DNA from: Epiperipatus broadwayi
Lineage: Eukaryota > Onychophora > Udeonychophora > Euonychophora > Peripatidae
Reading direction: 5' to 3'
DNA: 64,000 nt
NCBI GenBank assembly: GCA_028023455.1
Contig: JAQFVV010000348.1
Location: forward strand, 312,001 to 376,000
The notes beneath the pieces are model-generated. The model was not told the DNA's origin, searched no databases, and saw only the letters and a list, made by a program, of their open reading frames with translations. The translations under genes were made by a program, and so were the position numbers. Positions within the stretch are counted from its first letter, which is position 1. Each line of letters begins with the position of its first letter. This document shows positions 15,989-30,300 of this stretch, piece by piece.

Positions 15989-17912
15989 TATATAGTTCTA
16001 ACATGGATTAATTTTAAGTGGATATATATATGATAAAAAAAATTATTTTTCTTTTTTTTTTTAAAATTAAATGTTCTACATAAATATCTAATAATAAAAA
16101 TATATTTAAATAGTTCTCCAGAAGTGTCCTTCAAGTTTCTGGTTTCCATTTTTCCTTTTTCTTCTTCTTTGGTTTGTTTGTGTGCACACATGGCTTTATG
16201 TGGAAAGAGTCCCTGTGATAGAGTTTGATTTCTATGCCAAAATGTACAAAGTTTTCACACTGCTGAGATTTTCTCATTTTGGTTTCTGTGGATTACAGCT
16301 GAATAAATCTTGTTTTAATTTTTAAATATAAGTCCACTTCTTGATGTATTTTCAGTTCACTTAGTATTCAGATTTAACACTTTATATGATTTTACAGTGT
16401 TTAGTTTTGGTTCTTTATATGCAAAATTAAAACAAATTTGATTTTTTTTCTGCAGTTTAAATTTCACCATTTGCCGATTTCTGATAAATTAGTGCAAGAT
16501 AAATCATGACGTTGATTAACTTCAGAAAGAACGATGTGTACCCAATAAAAATTTACTCAAGAGTCTTTTTTTTACTCATATCATTAAATTTGGCTAAGTT
16601 TATTGTTCAAGAGACAGACAAAATAACTTAACAAATGATTTCTTTTCTCTCTTTTCTTTCTTTAAAAAAATTTCTTTAAACTTTTACAGCAAGGCCTCTC
16701 TATAAACCAATGATGAGAGCCTGCCAAGAGAGAGATAACCAATAAGAGAGACCAGCCAAAAGAGATAGAGCTAGAGCTAGAGCTACACCCTCAACAAAAG
16801 AGTGAGCTCTTATAGTGTCTGGCTTTCTTCATTCCTCCTCCCCCCAACAGTGACCTTCCAATAACCCTTCCAATGTCTGGTCAGTGTTTTCCTGATTAAT
16901 TGCCTATTGTTTCTTTTTCTTTCTTGTTATTTTATTTTAACTTCTGCCCTCTTGAAAAACCACCTGCCAAATTCATTTCTGCATTCCAATGGATAATTAT
17001 CAATTAATTTTAAACTTAAATTCCTGTGTCATAGAGATATCCCTTAAATCACTTTAATGATTTACTTTAGTAACTCTACTCTGTGAGAATCTTTCCAAAG
17101 AACAAATGACAGAAAACTTCCCCTCAAAATAAATGAGAGAAAGCTCTTTTCCTCCTTTTACTTTTTCTTTAATAAAAAACAATGGATAACAGCCCAACTT
17201 CAAACCCAGAATCTGGACCAAAATTTTGGCTGCTATAAATAAACTATTAAAATGAATTAAATTCTTCTTTACAGTAGTTTCTCACACATGGAATAATTAT
17301 TATTTAATTGTGAACTTTATAATTAAAATCTACAACTAGATTAAATACACACATGCATGTCACACATATACGATTATAATTAAAATGATTGTTTAATATT
17401 CTAATCCTTAATTATTATTTTTTACAATTTAATTTCATGAACTATTTAGTTCTAACCTCTCTGTGTAAAACTATGACTATCTATTTCCACTCTCTAAAGT
17501 AGTTTTAAAAATTGCACATCCCCCTTTTTTCTTTTCATTCCAACTATTAAATGATGTATAAATATTGCTTATCTAATAAATTATATCTTTAATATTAAAT
17601 TGTCCCATAATTAATATTAACCAAAACAATCTTTTGCCTCGAAATCTTTTAATGACAAATGTTTAGACTGCCTACCCAGTAAAACATACACAATCCCTAA
17701 GAGTATGGGTTCAAACCTAGCCTTGGCTATAGACTTTGTCTATTGAAGAAAAAAAAACTATGAGGAAAATTTTTACTAAACATTGTCTTATAACTGCTAA
17801 TTCAAAAAAATGGAGTCGTGGGCAAACCCAAGTGCTACAATATATATTAAACCTAAGCACATGGTATCACTAATTCAACTTGATCTCTTTTTCTATGCAT
17901 ATATATATATAT
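15989..17912. other. Non-coding sequence with a possible old tRNA-related piece
   Basis: Mostly AT-rich. Around 16690-16880 there is a GC-richer stretch with ccaataagagag and a tandem of gagcta words (16769-16786). Around 17660-17745 the phrase tatgggttcaaacctagcc resembles the B box and T-arm of tRNA genes, so a decayed tRNA-derived SINE is possible. No coding exon was recognised. Confidence 0.35.
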
Positions 17913-19958
17913 TGTAATGATATATAAATATGTCGTTACATTAATTTAAAATAAAAACTTAAAAGTTCGCAAATAAAAGTAAAAAACTAAACGCTAAAAT
18001 TAAAATGTTTGTTAAACGTATATACATTCGCACAGATGCCAAACTTTAAAAATATTTTTTTTTAAAAAACAAATAAATAAGTATTTGAACGTACTTTTTT
18101 ATAAAAAAAAAAGTACAAGATTTAAAAATAAAAACAGGTATTAATTAATTCTTGTAATCTGTAAATGGAAATGATTGTTTATAAATTGTTTGAAAAGCAA
18201 GCTAGCCTTGGGCTCTTGTATAATTAAAATGATCTGATGAAAGATAGATAAGAAAATAAAGAGAAATTAGCTTGACCAATGGAAGCACTAAGCCTTGGCT
18301 TGGACCCTAATGAAAGTGATGGATTAGTGACGTTTTGTTGATTGAATCCGTGTGGATAATATAAAAAGGGAAATACAGTTTTTTCGAGCAGTTCCAGCGT
18401 TTTGTGTTTGAGAGATGTGGTAGGACGCACATACCACACTCTCTATAAAAAAAAATGAAAAGACTGTGATACCTTGAACCAGCTATTGCCATCTCCAGAA
18501 CATTATCTTCCAATGGAGGCATCGCGGGAATTAAAAGCAGAAACCTGGACTCTTCTACCGTAAGCTATATTGACATGAACTCTAAATTTAAAAATAATTA
18601 AGAACTTTCGTTCAAGCTTATGAACTTCTATCTGACTTTTTTAAGTTTAAAATCAAATTAATAATGTTTAATTTTATATGTTTTCCGATTGATAAAAATC
18701 ATTTCCATTTTTTTTTCTTATTGTATAAATTATTTATTGTTTAAATTTTAAATGATGAAATTTAGGTTGGGTATAGACGTTGCATAGATTCGTTAGCGGT
18801 TGATTATGTTGAAGTTTTCACATTTGATTAGAATATATAGGTCAATGATGTTAATGCGGGCATCTTACGATGAATGCCATGGGGCCTTGTGTATTCCCTT
18901 TTGCAATTGACGTTATCGATGATTTTGTATTTTGATCGATTGTGTTTAATTTGGATGTTTTTGACCGTGGAATCTGTGCAGCCGATCTATACTCAACATT
19001 TTAAAAACAAATTTATAAAAATAATCTGTGCAAACGTATTTAAATGTTAAATTTAAGTCGGGCATGAATGGCTATATAGTTTTGTAAAGTTATATTAAGG
19101 GAGGGTAATCTTAGGTTATTCATTTCGTAGTTGAATTGGTTCAATGGATTGGATATATTTGTGTAATTGTAGATGTAGTATGAGATCCGCTACGGGCAGG
19201 ATTATATATATATGCCACACACCTTCTGTTTGCCTATGGATGGGTTTGTAAGATGGCAAAGGACCGCAGTCCATTCCTATGGAGTTTTATGTTTATTGTT
19301 CTACTCGCCAACAGATGTAACATTCCTGTTGGTGGAGAGACAATGTCTTCTCTAATTCTACTTACTGATCAGATGTACATTCCTGACAGTATAGTATTTT
19401 GTGTTGTCGTATTTTCATGCTACATTGAATACATAAATGTATCAGATGGATTGGCACCGGTTTGATTGCGAAATTTGTTGCCTAAGGTTAAATCAGGGAA
19501 GAATATTTTCTTTTCAAATGCAGATCTATGTAGTCTATTCATACTCGACTCACTAAATAAATATTAAACTCATGGTTGTAATTTACTTAAATGTAAAACT
19601 AAAGATTAATAGAAAAATCTAAAATGTTGAATTTATTCCTCAAAATTTAAATGTTATTTTATATGTGCGTAAATAAATATTTTTATGTGTTAATTTCTGG
19701 CAGTGGCTTTTGTTTATTTATATTTAAGATATAAATTAAAATTTATATTTTATTATCTCTGCTACTCCACTGAGCTAGTGACTTGGGCTAACGATCTGAA
19801 TATTTAAATAAAGTGGAATCTTAACAGCATGTATCTGCCTACTCTATAAATTTTTCTAAGTTTAAATGCCTAGATGGTGCCCCGTAGAGCAGATATCGTA
19901 GTTTGCGGTTAGATTCGATCTTCACTTTCATTTCGATCGTTATAATATATATATATAT
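17913..19958 (+). repeat. LTR-like repeat, copy B (probable solo LTR)
   Basis: About 2.05 kb, beginning tgtaatgatatataaatatg with a palindromic start (cgttaca at 17934-17940). CCAAT box at 18276, CRE-like tgacgttt at 18328 and TATA box tataaaaagg at 18360, 447 bp into the repeat. The block gatcagatgtacattcctga near 19368, the ggcctaagg-like word near 19480 and aataaa near 19556 match copies A, C and D. T-arm-like hairpin at 19856-19873. It ends atcgttataatatat and runs directly into copy C. The small frame at 19253-19465 recurs in the other copies only as repeat sequence, with shifts, so it was not called a gene. Confidence 0.62.
18276..18369 (+). promoter_or_regulatory. Putative LTR core promoter in copy B
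   Basis: ccaat at 18276, tgacgttt at 18328 and tataaaaagg at 18360, in the order and spacing seen in the related copies. Confidence 0.45.
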
Positions 19959-22090
19959 TGTAACGATATATAAATATGCCGTTACATTAATTTGAAATAA
20001 AAACTTTTAAGTTCGCAAATAAAAATAAATGTATTAAAAAAAAACTAAACGCTAAAATTAAAATGTTTGTTAAACGTATATATATTCGCACAGATGCAAA
20101 ACTTTAAAAATATTTTTTTTTATAAATAAAAAAAGTATTTGAACGTACTTTTTTGATAAAAAAATACAAGATTTAAATATAAAAATATTTTAATAAAGAA
20201 ATAACGTAAGTAAAAATAAAAACAGGTATTAATTAATTCCTGTAATCTGTAAATGGAAATGATTGTTTATTAATTGAAAAGCAAGCTAGCCTTGGGGCTC
20301 TTGTGTAATTAAAAAGTCAGATGAAAATTAGATAAGAGAATAAAGAGAAATTAGCTTGACCAATGGAAGCACCAAGCCTCAGCCCGGACCTGAATGAAAA
20401 GGATGGATTAGTGATGTTTTGTTGGTTGAATCTGTGTGGATACTATAAAAAGAGAAATACAGTTTTCCTGACAGTTTTGAGCTTGTTTTGGTGAGATGAA
20501 CGATAAGACGCACTTGTCGTTCTCTCTCACTTATTTTAAAAAGTGAAAAGACTGTGATACCAGAATGGAACCAGCTAATGCTACCTCCAGAACATCAGAG
20601 CGGTCTTCCAATGGAGATGTCGTGGGAATTAAAAACAGGAATCTGGACTCTTCTACAGTGAGCTATGCACTTTACAATTTAAAAAAAATAATTAAGAACT
20701 TTCGTTCAAACTTTTAAGATTCAGCTAACCTAAATTTTAAAAAAAACAACTCTTATCTGATTTTCAAATTGACAATTAATATTTAAATTATATATATCTG
20801 ACTTATGTTTCAAATTAATTATAAATGTTTAAGTTTTACATATTTGCTTGCTAAAAGAAAAAATCATTTCCATTTTATTAATTTTATTTGTATTAATATT
20901 TATTGTTTAAATTTTAAATGATGAAATTTAAGTTGGGTATGGACGTTGCATGGATTCGTTAGCGGTTAATTATGTTGCTGTTTCATATTCGATTGGAATA
21001 TATAGGTCATTGGTGTCATTGCAGCATCTTATGATGAATGCTATTGGGCTTCTTGTATTCCCTCTGCAATTGACGTTATCGATGACTTTGTATTTTGATC
21101 GGTTATGTTTATTCTGGAATGTTTTTAACCATGGAATCTATGCAGCCGATCTATACTCAACATTATAAAACAAATTTTATAAAATTCATCTGTGCGAACA
21201 TATCTAAATGTTAAATTTAAGTCGGGTGTGAATGGCTATATAGTTTTGTAAAGTTATTTTAAGGGAGGGTAATCTTAGGTTATTCATTTTGTAGTTGAAT
21301 TAGGTCAATGGATTGGATATATTTGTGTAATTAGTAGATGAAGTATGAGTTTCGCTATGTGCAGAATCGCTGTATATACCACACCAACCCTTTGCCTATG
21401 GATGAGATTGTAAGCTGGCAAAAAGGACCGCGGTCCCTTCCTATGGAGTTTTTATTTTATTGTTCTTCTTGCCATACAGATGTAACATTCCTGTATTGGT
21501 CAAGAGTCAATGTCTTCTCTAACTATACTGTTCAGATGTCCATTCCTGACAGTATAGTATATATGTGCTGTTGTATTTTCATGCTACATTGAATACATAA
21601 ATGTATCAGATGGATTGATGCCGGTTTGACTGCAAACTTTTGGCCTAAGGTTAAATAAGGGATAGAATATTTTCTTTTCAAATGCAGATCTATGTAGTCT
21701 ATTCATACTCGACCCTCTAAATAAAATATTAAACTCATTGCAATCTATTTAAATGTAAAATTAAAAGTTAATATAAAAATCTAAAATGTTAAATTTATTC
21801 CTCAAAATTTAAATGATTCAAAATTTATATGTGCATAAATAAATGTTTGTTTGTTATTTACTGGCAGTGGCTTTTATTTTTCTTATATATACAAACTAAA
21901 TAAGTTATTTCTTATCTCTGCATCTCCATGAGCTAGTGACAATGGGTTAACGATCTAAATATTTAAATAAAGTGTAATCTTAACAGCGCATATCTGCCTA
22001 CTTTATAATTTTTTCTAGGCTCAAATGCCTAGATGGTGCCCTTGTAGTGCAGATTGCAGTTAGATTCGATCTTCACTTTCTTTTGGATCG

Positions 22091-22117
<27 letters not shown>
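19959..22117 (+). repeat. LTR-like repeat, copy C, in direct tandem with copy B
   Basis: Starts tgtaacgatatataaatatg, immediately after the TA-rich end of copy B and in the same orientation. CCAAT box at 20360, a weakened CRE-like tgatgttt at 20412 and TATA box tataaaaaga at 20454. The conserved downstream block, the poly(A)-signal-like aataaa near 21719 and the T-arm-like hairpin (22015-22032) are all present, and the end is ggatcgttataatatat. It is closest to copy B. No internal retroelement genes lie between B and C. Confidence 0.62.
20360..20463 (+). promoter_or_regulatory. Putative LTR core promoter in copy C
   Basis: ccaat at 20360 and tataaaaaga at 20454. The CRE-like site seen in copies A, B and D is changed here to tgatgt. 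Confidence 0.4.
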
Positions 22118-22121
<4 letters not shown>

Positions 22122-25100
22122 CATAAGAACAGTATATTTATTTGAAACAAGTGACATGAAACATCAGTATAGTTTTTTATACAAGTTTTTGGGAAAATAA
22201 TAAGGCAAAAAGGACTGGATCTTATATAAATATTTCAAAATGGAATTGCCACCATCTGATTTAACCTGCTGTTTGCATTCATTTATAATGATTGGAGTCA
22301 GTAGTTAAAAGTCAAAATGATTAGCAAAATTGAACTACTTATGCAAATTTTATTATAAACTCTTAATCATTTGACCAAAGCATTATTGACAAGAGATTAT
22401 CCAAAAATTTAAACAGATATTATATGTAAATTATGAATTGCTTATTTAAGAAAATTATATTATTTATTTATATATTTAATTTTATTCTACTGCATTTTTA
22501 TTATCATTTAAATCAAAGTTAGAGAAATGACACCAGAAAGCTAGTTATTTTCATTAATTTGAAAGTAAAAACAGGCAAAACTCTCCATACAGTACTGCCA
22601 CTCAGTGCCAACCAGAGTAATCAATGGATGCCCAAAGGCTTGTGCTAGCATAAGAAATAGTGATCATATGATGTAATTTGAAAGTTATTGGGCACATTTT
22701 ATTTTTCTATGCAATCAATAATATAATAAACACCTCCATACTTCTCCATTCTTTCTAAATTCATATAAAGAAAGATATAATAAAAGACAAATGACTTCCA
22801 AGATGCATTTCATACTGAACCAGCACTCATCAGTTGGCCCAGGTTTGATTTAAACAGTGAATAAAGTTTATTGAACATATCTATTTTAACTTGTATTAGG
22901 CTAATATGAATAAGATTTTGTTTTAATATTCAAATTGGGACCATGATTTCTCATCTTTTATTTTAATGTTTTTTAAACTTATTAACTGTTATCATGAATG
23001 ATGATATCAAAATTTGAAAAGAATCTAAAGATGATCTTGAATTAACATTAAATGACCCATAAATGTAATTATGTGTTTATTGCAGATCAACATTATCTAA
23101 AGGCAATTTTTGTTCAGATAAAATAGTTTTACATTAATAAGATTCAATGTATCAGTTCTTGGAGAGATTCATTTTCTCAAAATCCACCATTATTATAATT
23201 ATTAATTTGCTCATTTTTTTCAAACTGAATATTTTAAACCTCTACTTCAAATTGACTCAATTTTATTTTTCTCAAGGCAAAGTCACTTAGTACTCATTTC
23301 AATTATTATAAGAAGCATATGTTATCTTCAATCTGGAATATTATAAATTTATTGCTCTTAATATTGTATAATATGATGAAATCTGATGACTGATCTTTAT
23401 AATGGATATATCAATAATGTTATAATTTTTATATTATTATATCTAAAACATTTTTGATAAACAAAAGAGATATGGTTTTTGTTCATAGCTTAAGTTATTC
23501 TATAGAAAATAAATTTTTGCAATGATAAATATGATAATGAGAACAAACATTATCAAATTGAACTTTTTAATCTTTTATTCAAAATTGATTTGATTTTGTT
23601 TTTCCCAAGATATCCTAGTACTCATTTTAATTATCTTATAAAATATTTATATCAAAATCGAATAATTTTTCATGAATAAGGAAGAGAACTTTCTGCATCA
23701 TATAGTGACAGTCATTCCTATTCAAAATGTAATAATTTTTACAATTATCCCACATTACCCTGGGCAGTGATATAACACATAAGCAAATATATTAAAAATA
23801 TTTTGGTGATCTTCCTTTCACTTTAATCATTAAATGATATTCCATCCACTTCTACCCTACGTGATAGTAAGTCATATAGATGTATTTTTGTCATAATACA
23901 GGTAACTTTATGTGATTTTTTAAACAATTATTCAGATACCTGTCACGGGATAGCTATAACTATTGCTTAATTATTTAGAAGATTTATAAGATCATTTTAT
24001 TAAATGTACATTTCTTCAAATTTGCATTTATAAATCAGAGAAATTTTTTTTTAATACATAATATATATTTACTAATTATTATCTCAATTAGAAATTCACC
24101 AATTTCCAGACTGTAGTTTTGAAAAGTATTCTATTACAGTTAAAACTTTTGTATAATATGTTATTCTAATATGATACATACATAGATTATCATACCCTGC
24201 ACCCGATGCAGTGATAAAATTTACCAGACTTTGGAACTGAAGGTCCATAGATTGCTGCCCAGGTTTATCTATTTGGGTGCTTAAATTTCTTATCAAACAA
24301 TTGATGGTTTGATAGTTGCTATCATTGATTATTATTATTATCATCATCATTATTATTAATAAAAAATCAAAAGTTTTGGGTCATACCATGTCAGTAAAAT
24401 AGCACAAAAATTCATATTTTTAGGAGATTATTTTAATATTTTTGTTTCATTTGATTTATAAATTATTTTATTATTGTTTTACCAGTGTTTTATTTATATA
24501 TTAAAGTGAATAATGCTCTCTTCTTCCTTTGTGTTAATGCATTGAAGATGTGAGACATTAGTTCAATTAATACTTCTTCAAGTAGAGCTATTTTAATAAG
24601 AAAAATTCTGCTATCTATATTTATGTTATTTACACATTTACTGTTTATTATTAGAAAGGAATAGGAATGGTAAAAATAAAAAATGAATGAATGTAAAAGT
24701 TGTAAAAATAACCTAAAGGAGGTGGAACTGCTTCTAGAAAAAAAGTCACTTGCTTCACAGCTCTCTTAAAAAGATTTTAAAAAGTCAGTTTTTCTGCAAT
24801 CAAAGGTATTCCTTATATGTACTTTTCCCTTTAAAGAACATTATTTGCTGTTTGTGTGACTTTTCATTCACAACTATCAGTTTTTAGTGTATTTTTATCA
24901 CTATCAGCTCATCTACAATAGACAACCAGATTCTTCCCCCTGATTTATGGGTAGTCTCACTGTTTTATGAATCATAGAGGGTTTTATTCCCTCTTAGAAT
25001 CTTGAATTCATTTCCTACTCCAGTTCTTCTATCACTCAAAAACATTTTAAATTTTTTATGTGTTGTTCCAATTATTTAGGTCATTAAAACAATCTTCTTT
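22118..25100. other. Non-coding sequence with one interspersed-repeat core
   Basis: AT-rich. Around 22797-22850 lies the phrase cagcactcatcagttggcc, preceded by a gatgcatttcatactgaac-like word. The same core occurs at 43078 and 57718 and in inverted form at 58440, so it is a dispersed repeat. No exon was seen. Confidence 0.45.
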
Positions 25101-25289
25101 TATCACCCCCCCCTCTGGGGTAGTAAACTGCCTAAAATTCTAATTTATTTTTGCATTAGTCAACTAAATTAACATTAACAATCTCTCCAGTGTGGATTTG
25201 CTTTGTTTTTTAAAATCAAATTCTTTAGTTTTTCACTTTAAATATTTTTCTCTTTACATAATTCTTGAACTCTTCCAAACAGTTTAAAG

Positions 25290-26667
25290 ATGGCCACTGC
25301 CATTAGCGGCAAAAATGTGCAAAAACATAATTCACAACAACAAAAACCTTCAAAACTTCCAAAAATGTTACCTAAATTAAATTTTCAAAGAAAACCCATT
25401 TAAAGACACCATCAACACAGAAGAACCTAATTCAAGATATCCATCTCCAGACCCTCTGGATTTTCCTCCCCTACAGGCTGAGGCTTGCCCCCATCAAAGG
25501 AAAAAAGCAATCCCAAAAAATTAATCTGACCAATCATAATGTTGCTCCAAGCAAAACTGGGAACATTAAAAATTCCTCAACTATGAGTGGAAAAAATCAG
25601 CCTGCCACATCTAAGTTTATGCAAAAAATCTCAGCCAATTCTGAATCCTCTAAAAATCTAACACACAATAATCATTCCAAAGATGATGCTACTCATGATT
25701 CCCCATCTCAATCTACCAGTGCAACCAAGTCTGCCAACATTACTTCCACTAATATCAGTTGCACTATGGAGCCATCCCTTATTAAAAATCCTTCCATAGA
25801 TAGCTTCCTAAAACCACAGCAAGTCTTTGCTAATTCCTATGCTGAGGCTGCATCCAGCATTGTACCAAAAAATCCCAATATAACTACATCACAAACATGC
25901 CAAACTGAGCAGCTTCAAAATCTGTGGGGCCTTAATCAGGCCAATCCTGACAATCATGATTCAGCCACCTCAGCAACCTTCATTCCTACTAAACAACTCA
26001 CACCAAAGAATAACACAGTGATCTCAGAACAATTTAACCACACAGTTCCACCACTTCTCTTCAAGTCACTTCATTGCTACCAGAGTGACAGTTCTGTCAT
26101 TCTGGGGGTTAAAATATTAAAATGGGGACCCAAAAAATTTCCAACAAAACCCCCCCCACACTTTATCAAACTCCACAATCTAACTGATAATATACATAAA
26201 ATCCTCACCCTTCCTAATGACCTATACATGGCAATAGAGTTTCACAACACTATACAAAAACAAGCCTTCAGAAACAGTTCAAAATTTTTACACAATATGT
26301 TCCTGGTTGTAATAGACACAAATAAACCATCCATACTTAAGGGGTTTATCAAAAACTCTCACTTAGGAATGGAGAGGCAGCACCTACAGAAATATCTCAA
26401 GGCATTCAGTCAAGTTACCTCATTTGAGTACCTTAGGGATCATCTCACCAATGGCCTCACCTTCACCAACACAGCCTCATTTCAGCTCATCCTTAAAAAG
26501 GTCTCCATCCTGAAAGTATTCCCACAACAATAGCAGCTGATCTAGCACCTTTGATCATTTCGATTAAGGGGGTCAGGCCACAATGTTTTACCTGCAAAGA
26601 CTGCAACCACCTCATTTGGGACTGCCCTCATAAAAAATACAATGCTTACCAGAAAAAAAGGGCCTAA
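25290..26667 (+). pseudogene. LINE B ORF1: Ser/Thr/Asn-rich protein with a CCHC zinc knuckle, frameshifted
   Basis: A likely start is the ATG at 25290 (MATAISGKNVQKHNS), but that frame stops after 37 codons. The main open frame is 25583-26533, with a disordered Ser/Thr/Asn/Gln-rich N-terminal half and a folded-looking part after about residue 150. Just past its stop, in another frame, comes CFTCKDCNHLIWDC (26584-26625), a perfect CX2CX4HX4C zinc knuckle as in retroelement nucleic-acid-binding proteins, ending at a stop near 26665. A frame change near 26515 therefore separates knuckle and body. Role by family: RNA-binding partner of ORF2 in the retrotransposition complex. Confidence 0.7.
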
Positions 26668-27368
26668 ACCACGTCTGTGCTCCACACAGCTCCAATAGAC
26701 ATGAACTTCCTCCTTCAGCTAACCTCTCACCTCCATCTGATATCAATTCAATCTTTCAGCATTTGGCCACCAGTAAGACTCTAGCTTCCACTAGGCCACA
26801 TAATTTTGAATTCACTCACAACCATCACTCTCTGTTACAGCTTCACCATAGGATCCTCTTTTCTTGATGGACATGTCCACTAATTCAAACTCAGAAATCA
26901 TCTGACTTTTGAGTCTACTGACTCTGGTCCTTCCACCACAAACAACAAACATCAAAAGTGTGCATGCCCTAACCCATCTGATAGTGACACCAACTCTGAC
27001 AGGCAAACTTTCATTATTAACCTTCTCAGTGAAACCATAATGGATTCTCTTTTGGAACCCAGGGCAAGTCTCAGGCATACAGAACGTAAAAGGAAAAAAG
27101 AGTTCTTTCAGCGAAGAATTCTCTTGTTCTAACCCAGGCCTCATCAGCCTCCTCCACACTTTCTCACCTTCCTCTGCTGAAATTTTCTCAGACAGTGGTT
27201 CATCAAGTGACATAAAGAATGAATCATTGGGCAATTCTGACAGGAGAAGAAAAAACTGTACTTCTCACATCTCTCCCAGCCCAGTTCATCTCTGCTTACC
27301 ATAAAAATTTCTGAATTCCTATTGTTTCCCTATTCCTTATGTCCATATCTTGATGTCCCATATGCTTA
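26668..27368 (+). other. LINE B inter-ORF stretch, degraded
   Basis: Lies between the zinc knuckle and the start of the endonuclease. On the + strand short Ser/Asp-rich pieces remain (for example DSGPSTTNN near 26917), probably the C-terminal tail of ORF1. The minus-strand frame 26812-27234 is a shadow. Confidence 0.45.
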
Positions 27369-30300
27369 TCTCTGTTGTTGGTTTAAACATTCAGGGCCTT
27401 AATTCAATCCATAGACTCCTCACTCTTAAACATTGGTTTGAACTCAACTTTCCCAACATCCTTTTCCTTGCTGGCTGAACCTAAACTCTCCACTCACTTC
27501 AACTACAGGATTTACTCCACTTTGTCCATCTTTGGTCTATTAAAGTATTCTACTGCCTTGACTTCTGCTGGAGGAGTCACCATCCTTATTAATAAACATG
27601 CTCCTCCCTCAACCTTTTCCATCATACATATTGACTTTCACTCTATTATCTTGGAGGTGCAATTTGGGCACTTCAGAAATTTTGTGATTTATTTATATCT
27701 GCTCTCCAATGACAATGACACCCTCATTAAATCTATTATTCACTGAATCAACAACATCACAGCTACCACCTCCCTTCCCATTCTTCTTCTGGGTGACTTC
27801 AATATGGGCTACCAGTCCTTCACAAACAAATATCTACATCTCTTCTCCAGGGGCTTAATGTGTGGCCAGGGCTTTTTCCCAGACCATGCCTACTCTTTCT
27901 ACACCTGTAAGCATCAGACCCTCATTGATTTAACATTCTACTCTCCTGATCTCCATTTCATGATTGAATTGGCCCAAATCCACACCATACCTTTTTCAGA
28001 TCACAAGGCATTACACCTTTCCCTTGACATTAACTCTGTCCCTCCAGTAAATCTTGGCCTCAGAAGAACAATATGATTCCTCAACAGACAAAATGCACTG
28101 ATAGCATAGCTTTCAGAAATTTATATATACCTTCATAAAATCAGTATCTTTCAAATGGAGCCCATCTTTGCATGGTTTGCATTTGTGGAAATCCTGCAAT
28201 CTGCCATCCACAAATACACCTGGAATTTCCAAGGGCCACTCAAGTTGCTGGCTTCCATGGACAAAATTTCAGAGCAACTGAATGATCAGGAGAGTGGGCC
28301 ATTAGATATTAGCACCATCCAACTGAAATATCAATATTGCGATGCTCAAAAGGCCTTGGCCGAGTACATCTTGGTCAAATGCAACCAGAGGTATATGGGG
28401 AATCAGCATTGTTGGACCAGAAGTTACCTGGGATGGGCTCTTGGTTCCCACAGGAAGCAAACCACCCCCTCGACCATCACCATCAGCAACAAATCCTACA
28501 TAGGTCAGGAATTGCTCCTTCATTTGAGAAACCATTACAAGTGCATGCTTCTCAAAGCTGACATCCCTCCTTTTACTATGCCATCAACCTTGAATGTCAG
28601 CTCTGATCCTGGCATCACCCAGGCCATGTTACTTAACAAACTGAAAAGCTTTCCTGACCATGTCCACCCTGGTCCTCATGCTATCCCCAAGTTTATCCTT
28701 CTCCACCTAAGTCAGTTCACCATCCCCATTACTCTCAACATGATCAACAAGCTGGCCTCAGGTGCTTACATCATCGAGGGTCTCTATCCGGTAACATTAG
28801 TCCCTTTCCTTAAGAAAGATTGGCCACCTACTGAGCTCAAGAGTCTTAGGCCCATTTTGATGACCCCTCTGCTCATAAAACTTATTGAGTCTACCATCAA
28901 AGAGTCACTAGAACAATTCATACTCCCTGCCCTTTATGCCTCACAGTTTGCTTGTAAGGGGTGCTCCACTCTTGGGGCTGCCACACTCTTTAAGATGGCC
29001 ACCGAACATGTTAGGCAGTCTTAAAATGGCAGGCCCATCGCTGTCCAACTAGACATTCAGGCAGCCTTTGACTCTGTTAGGATCAACCTGCTCCTTGGTG
29101 TCCTCAGGGATCTGAACATTCCAGAGGCCCTTCTGTCCATCCTCCACAATCTCCTGTCCAACAGAGAAATCCTAGTTACCATGGATGGGAAAGTTGCACC
29201 AGCTTCACACCTAACATATCCATTCCTCAGGGCTCTCCACTGAGCACTTTGTTGTTCACCACATTTCTGAATCCCCTCTTGCTCAGACTGGAACATGACC
29301 TCCCTGGCATCCTCATTCCTGCACTGGGTAAAAGCATCAAATGCCTTGCTTATGTAGACAATGTGGTTGTCTTCCTTCCCTCAGTTAATCTCATCCCCAG
29401 GCTTCAACAGATCCTCACCTGGTACACCAAAACACACAGGCTAAAATTTAGCAGTGATAAATCAGCAGCCTGGCAACTATCAACTGGTAAACAAATCCCT
29501 TCCACCTTCAATGCCAAGCCACACAACTTCCTCGGATTCCCCCTCATGCTGTCTCCTAAGGACGTGAGGGTACAGGTCCAAACCACTCTGTATCAAAGCA
29601 TATACACCCTCAGTGCTATCACAGGCATCTACCTCTCCCTTTATGGGAAAGTCACCCTCCTCAATCTTTTAGTGTTTCCTAAAATAGCATATTACCTCCC
29701 CATTGTTCTACCTACACATTCCTTTATATCCAAAATCAATTCCCTTTGCACCCATTTTCTCTGGGGCAGAAAGGTGGTGGCCATCAGCCTAAAAAGAACT
29801 TGGTTTTCCTAAAAACCTCAATGGGTTGGGCCTGCACTCCATCGACACTCTTCTGATCCAGAGATCTCACAACATTATCCTCACACTCCTAAGTCACTTT
29901 CCTGCCAACCTTGTGCATATCATTGTCACACCCACTGACACTCCTCCTCCCAGTGGCAGGCCCAGGTCATGGACCTCACTCATTGCCAACATCCTTCAAA
30001 AGGCTGGCTTTGTTATACCATCCATCAGTGGCAAACTAAAGTACTGGGAGGTTTTCAATCAGACTGCAGATTTCTCCATTGTGTCCCCTACATACCTCAA
30101 ACTTACCAATGCTCAATTAATCTGCAAATTCAAAAGGTGGTCCCTTGAGGCAAAATTCCTCGATTTCCTCCTCAAAATCAATCTTCACTTCCTTCCCACA
30201 AATCAATTTTTGGTCAACCATAAGGGTTTCACCAAGATCTCTCCCATATTCCAGCTCTGTAAAACTGACAATGAAACCCTCCAGCACTTCCTACTTAAAT

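Noticed and set aside
17660-17745. Possible tRNA gene around the phrase gggttcaaacc
   Set aside because: B-box-like word only; no convincing acceptor stem, D-arm or anticodon arm could be formed, so at most a decayed SINE.
26812-27234. Minus-strand 140-codon frame
   Set aside because: Antisense to the degraded LINE B inter-ORF region.
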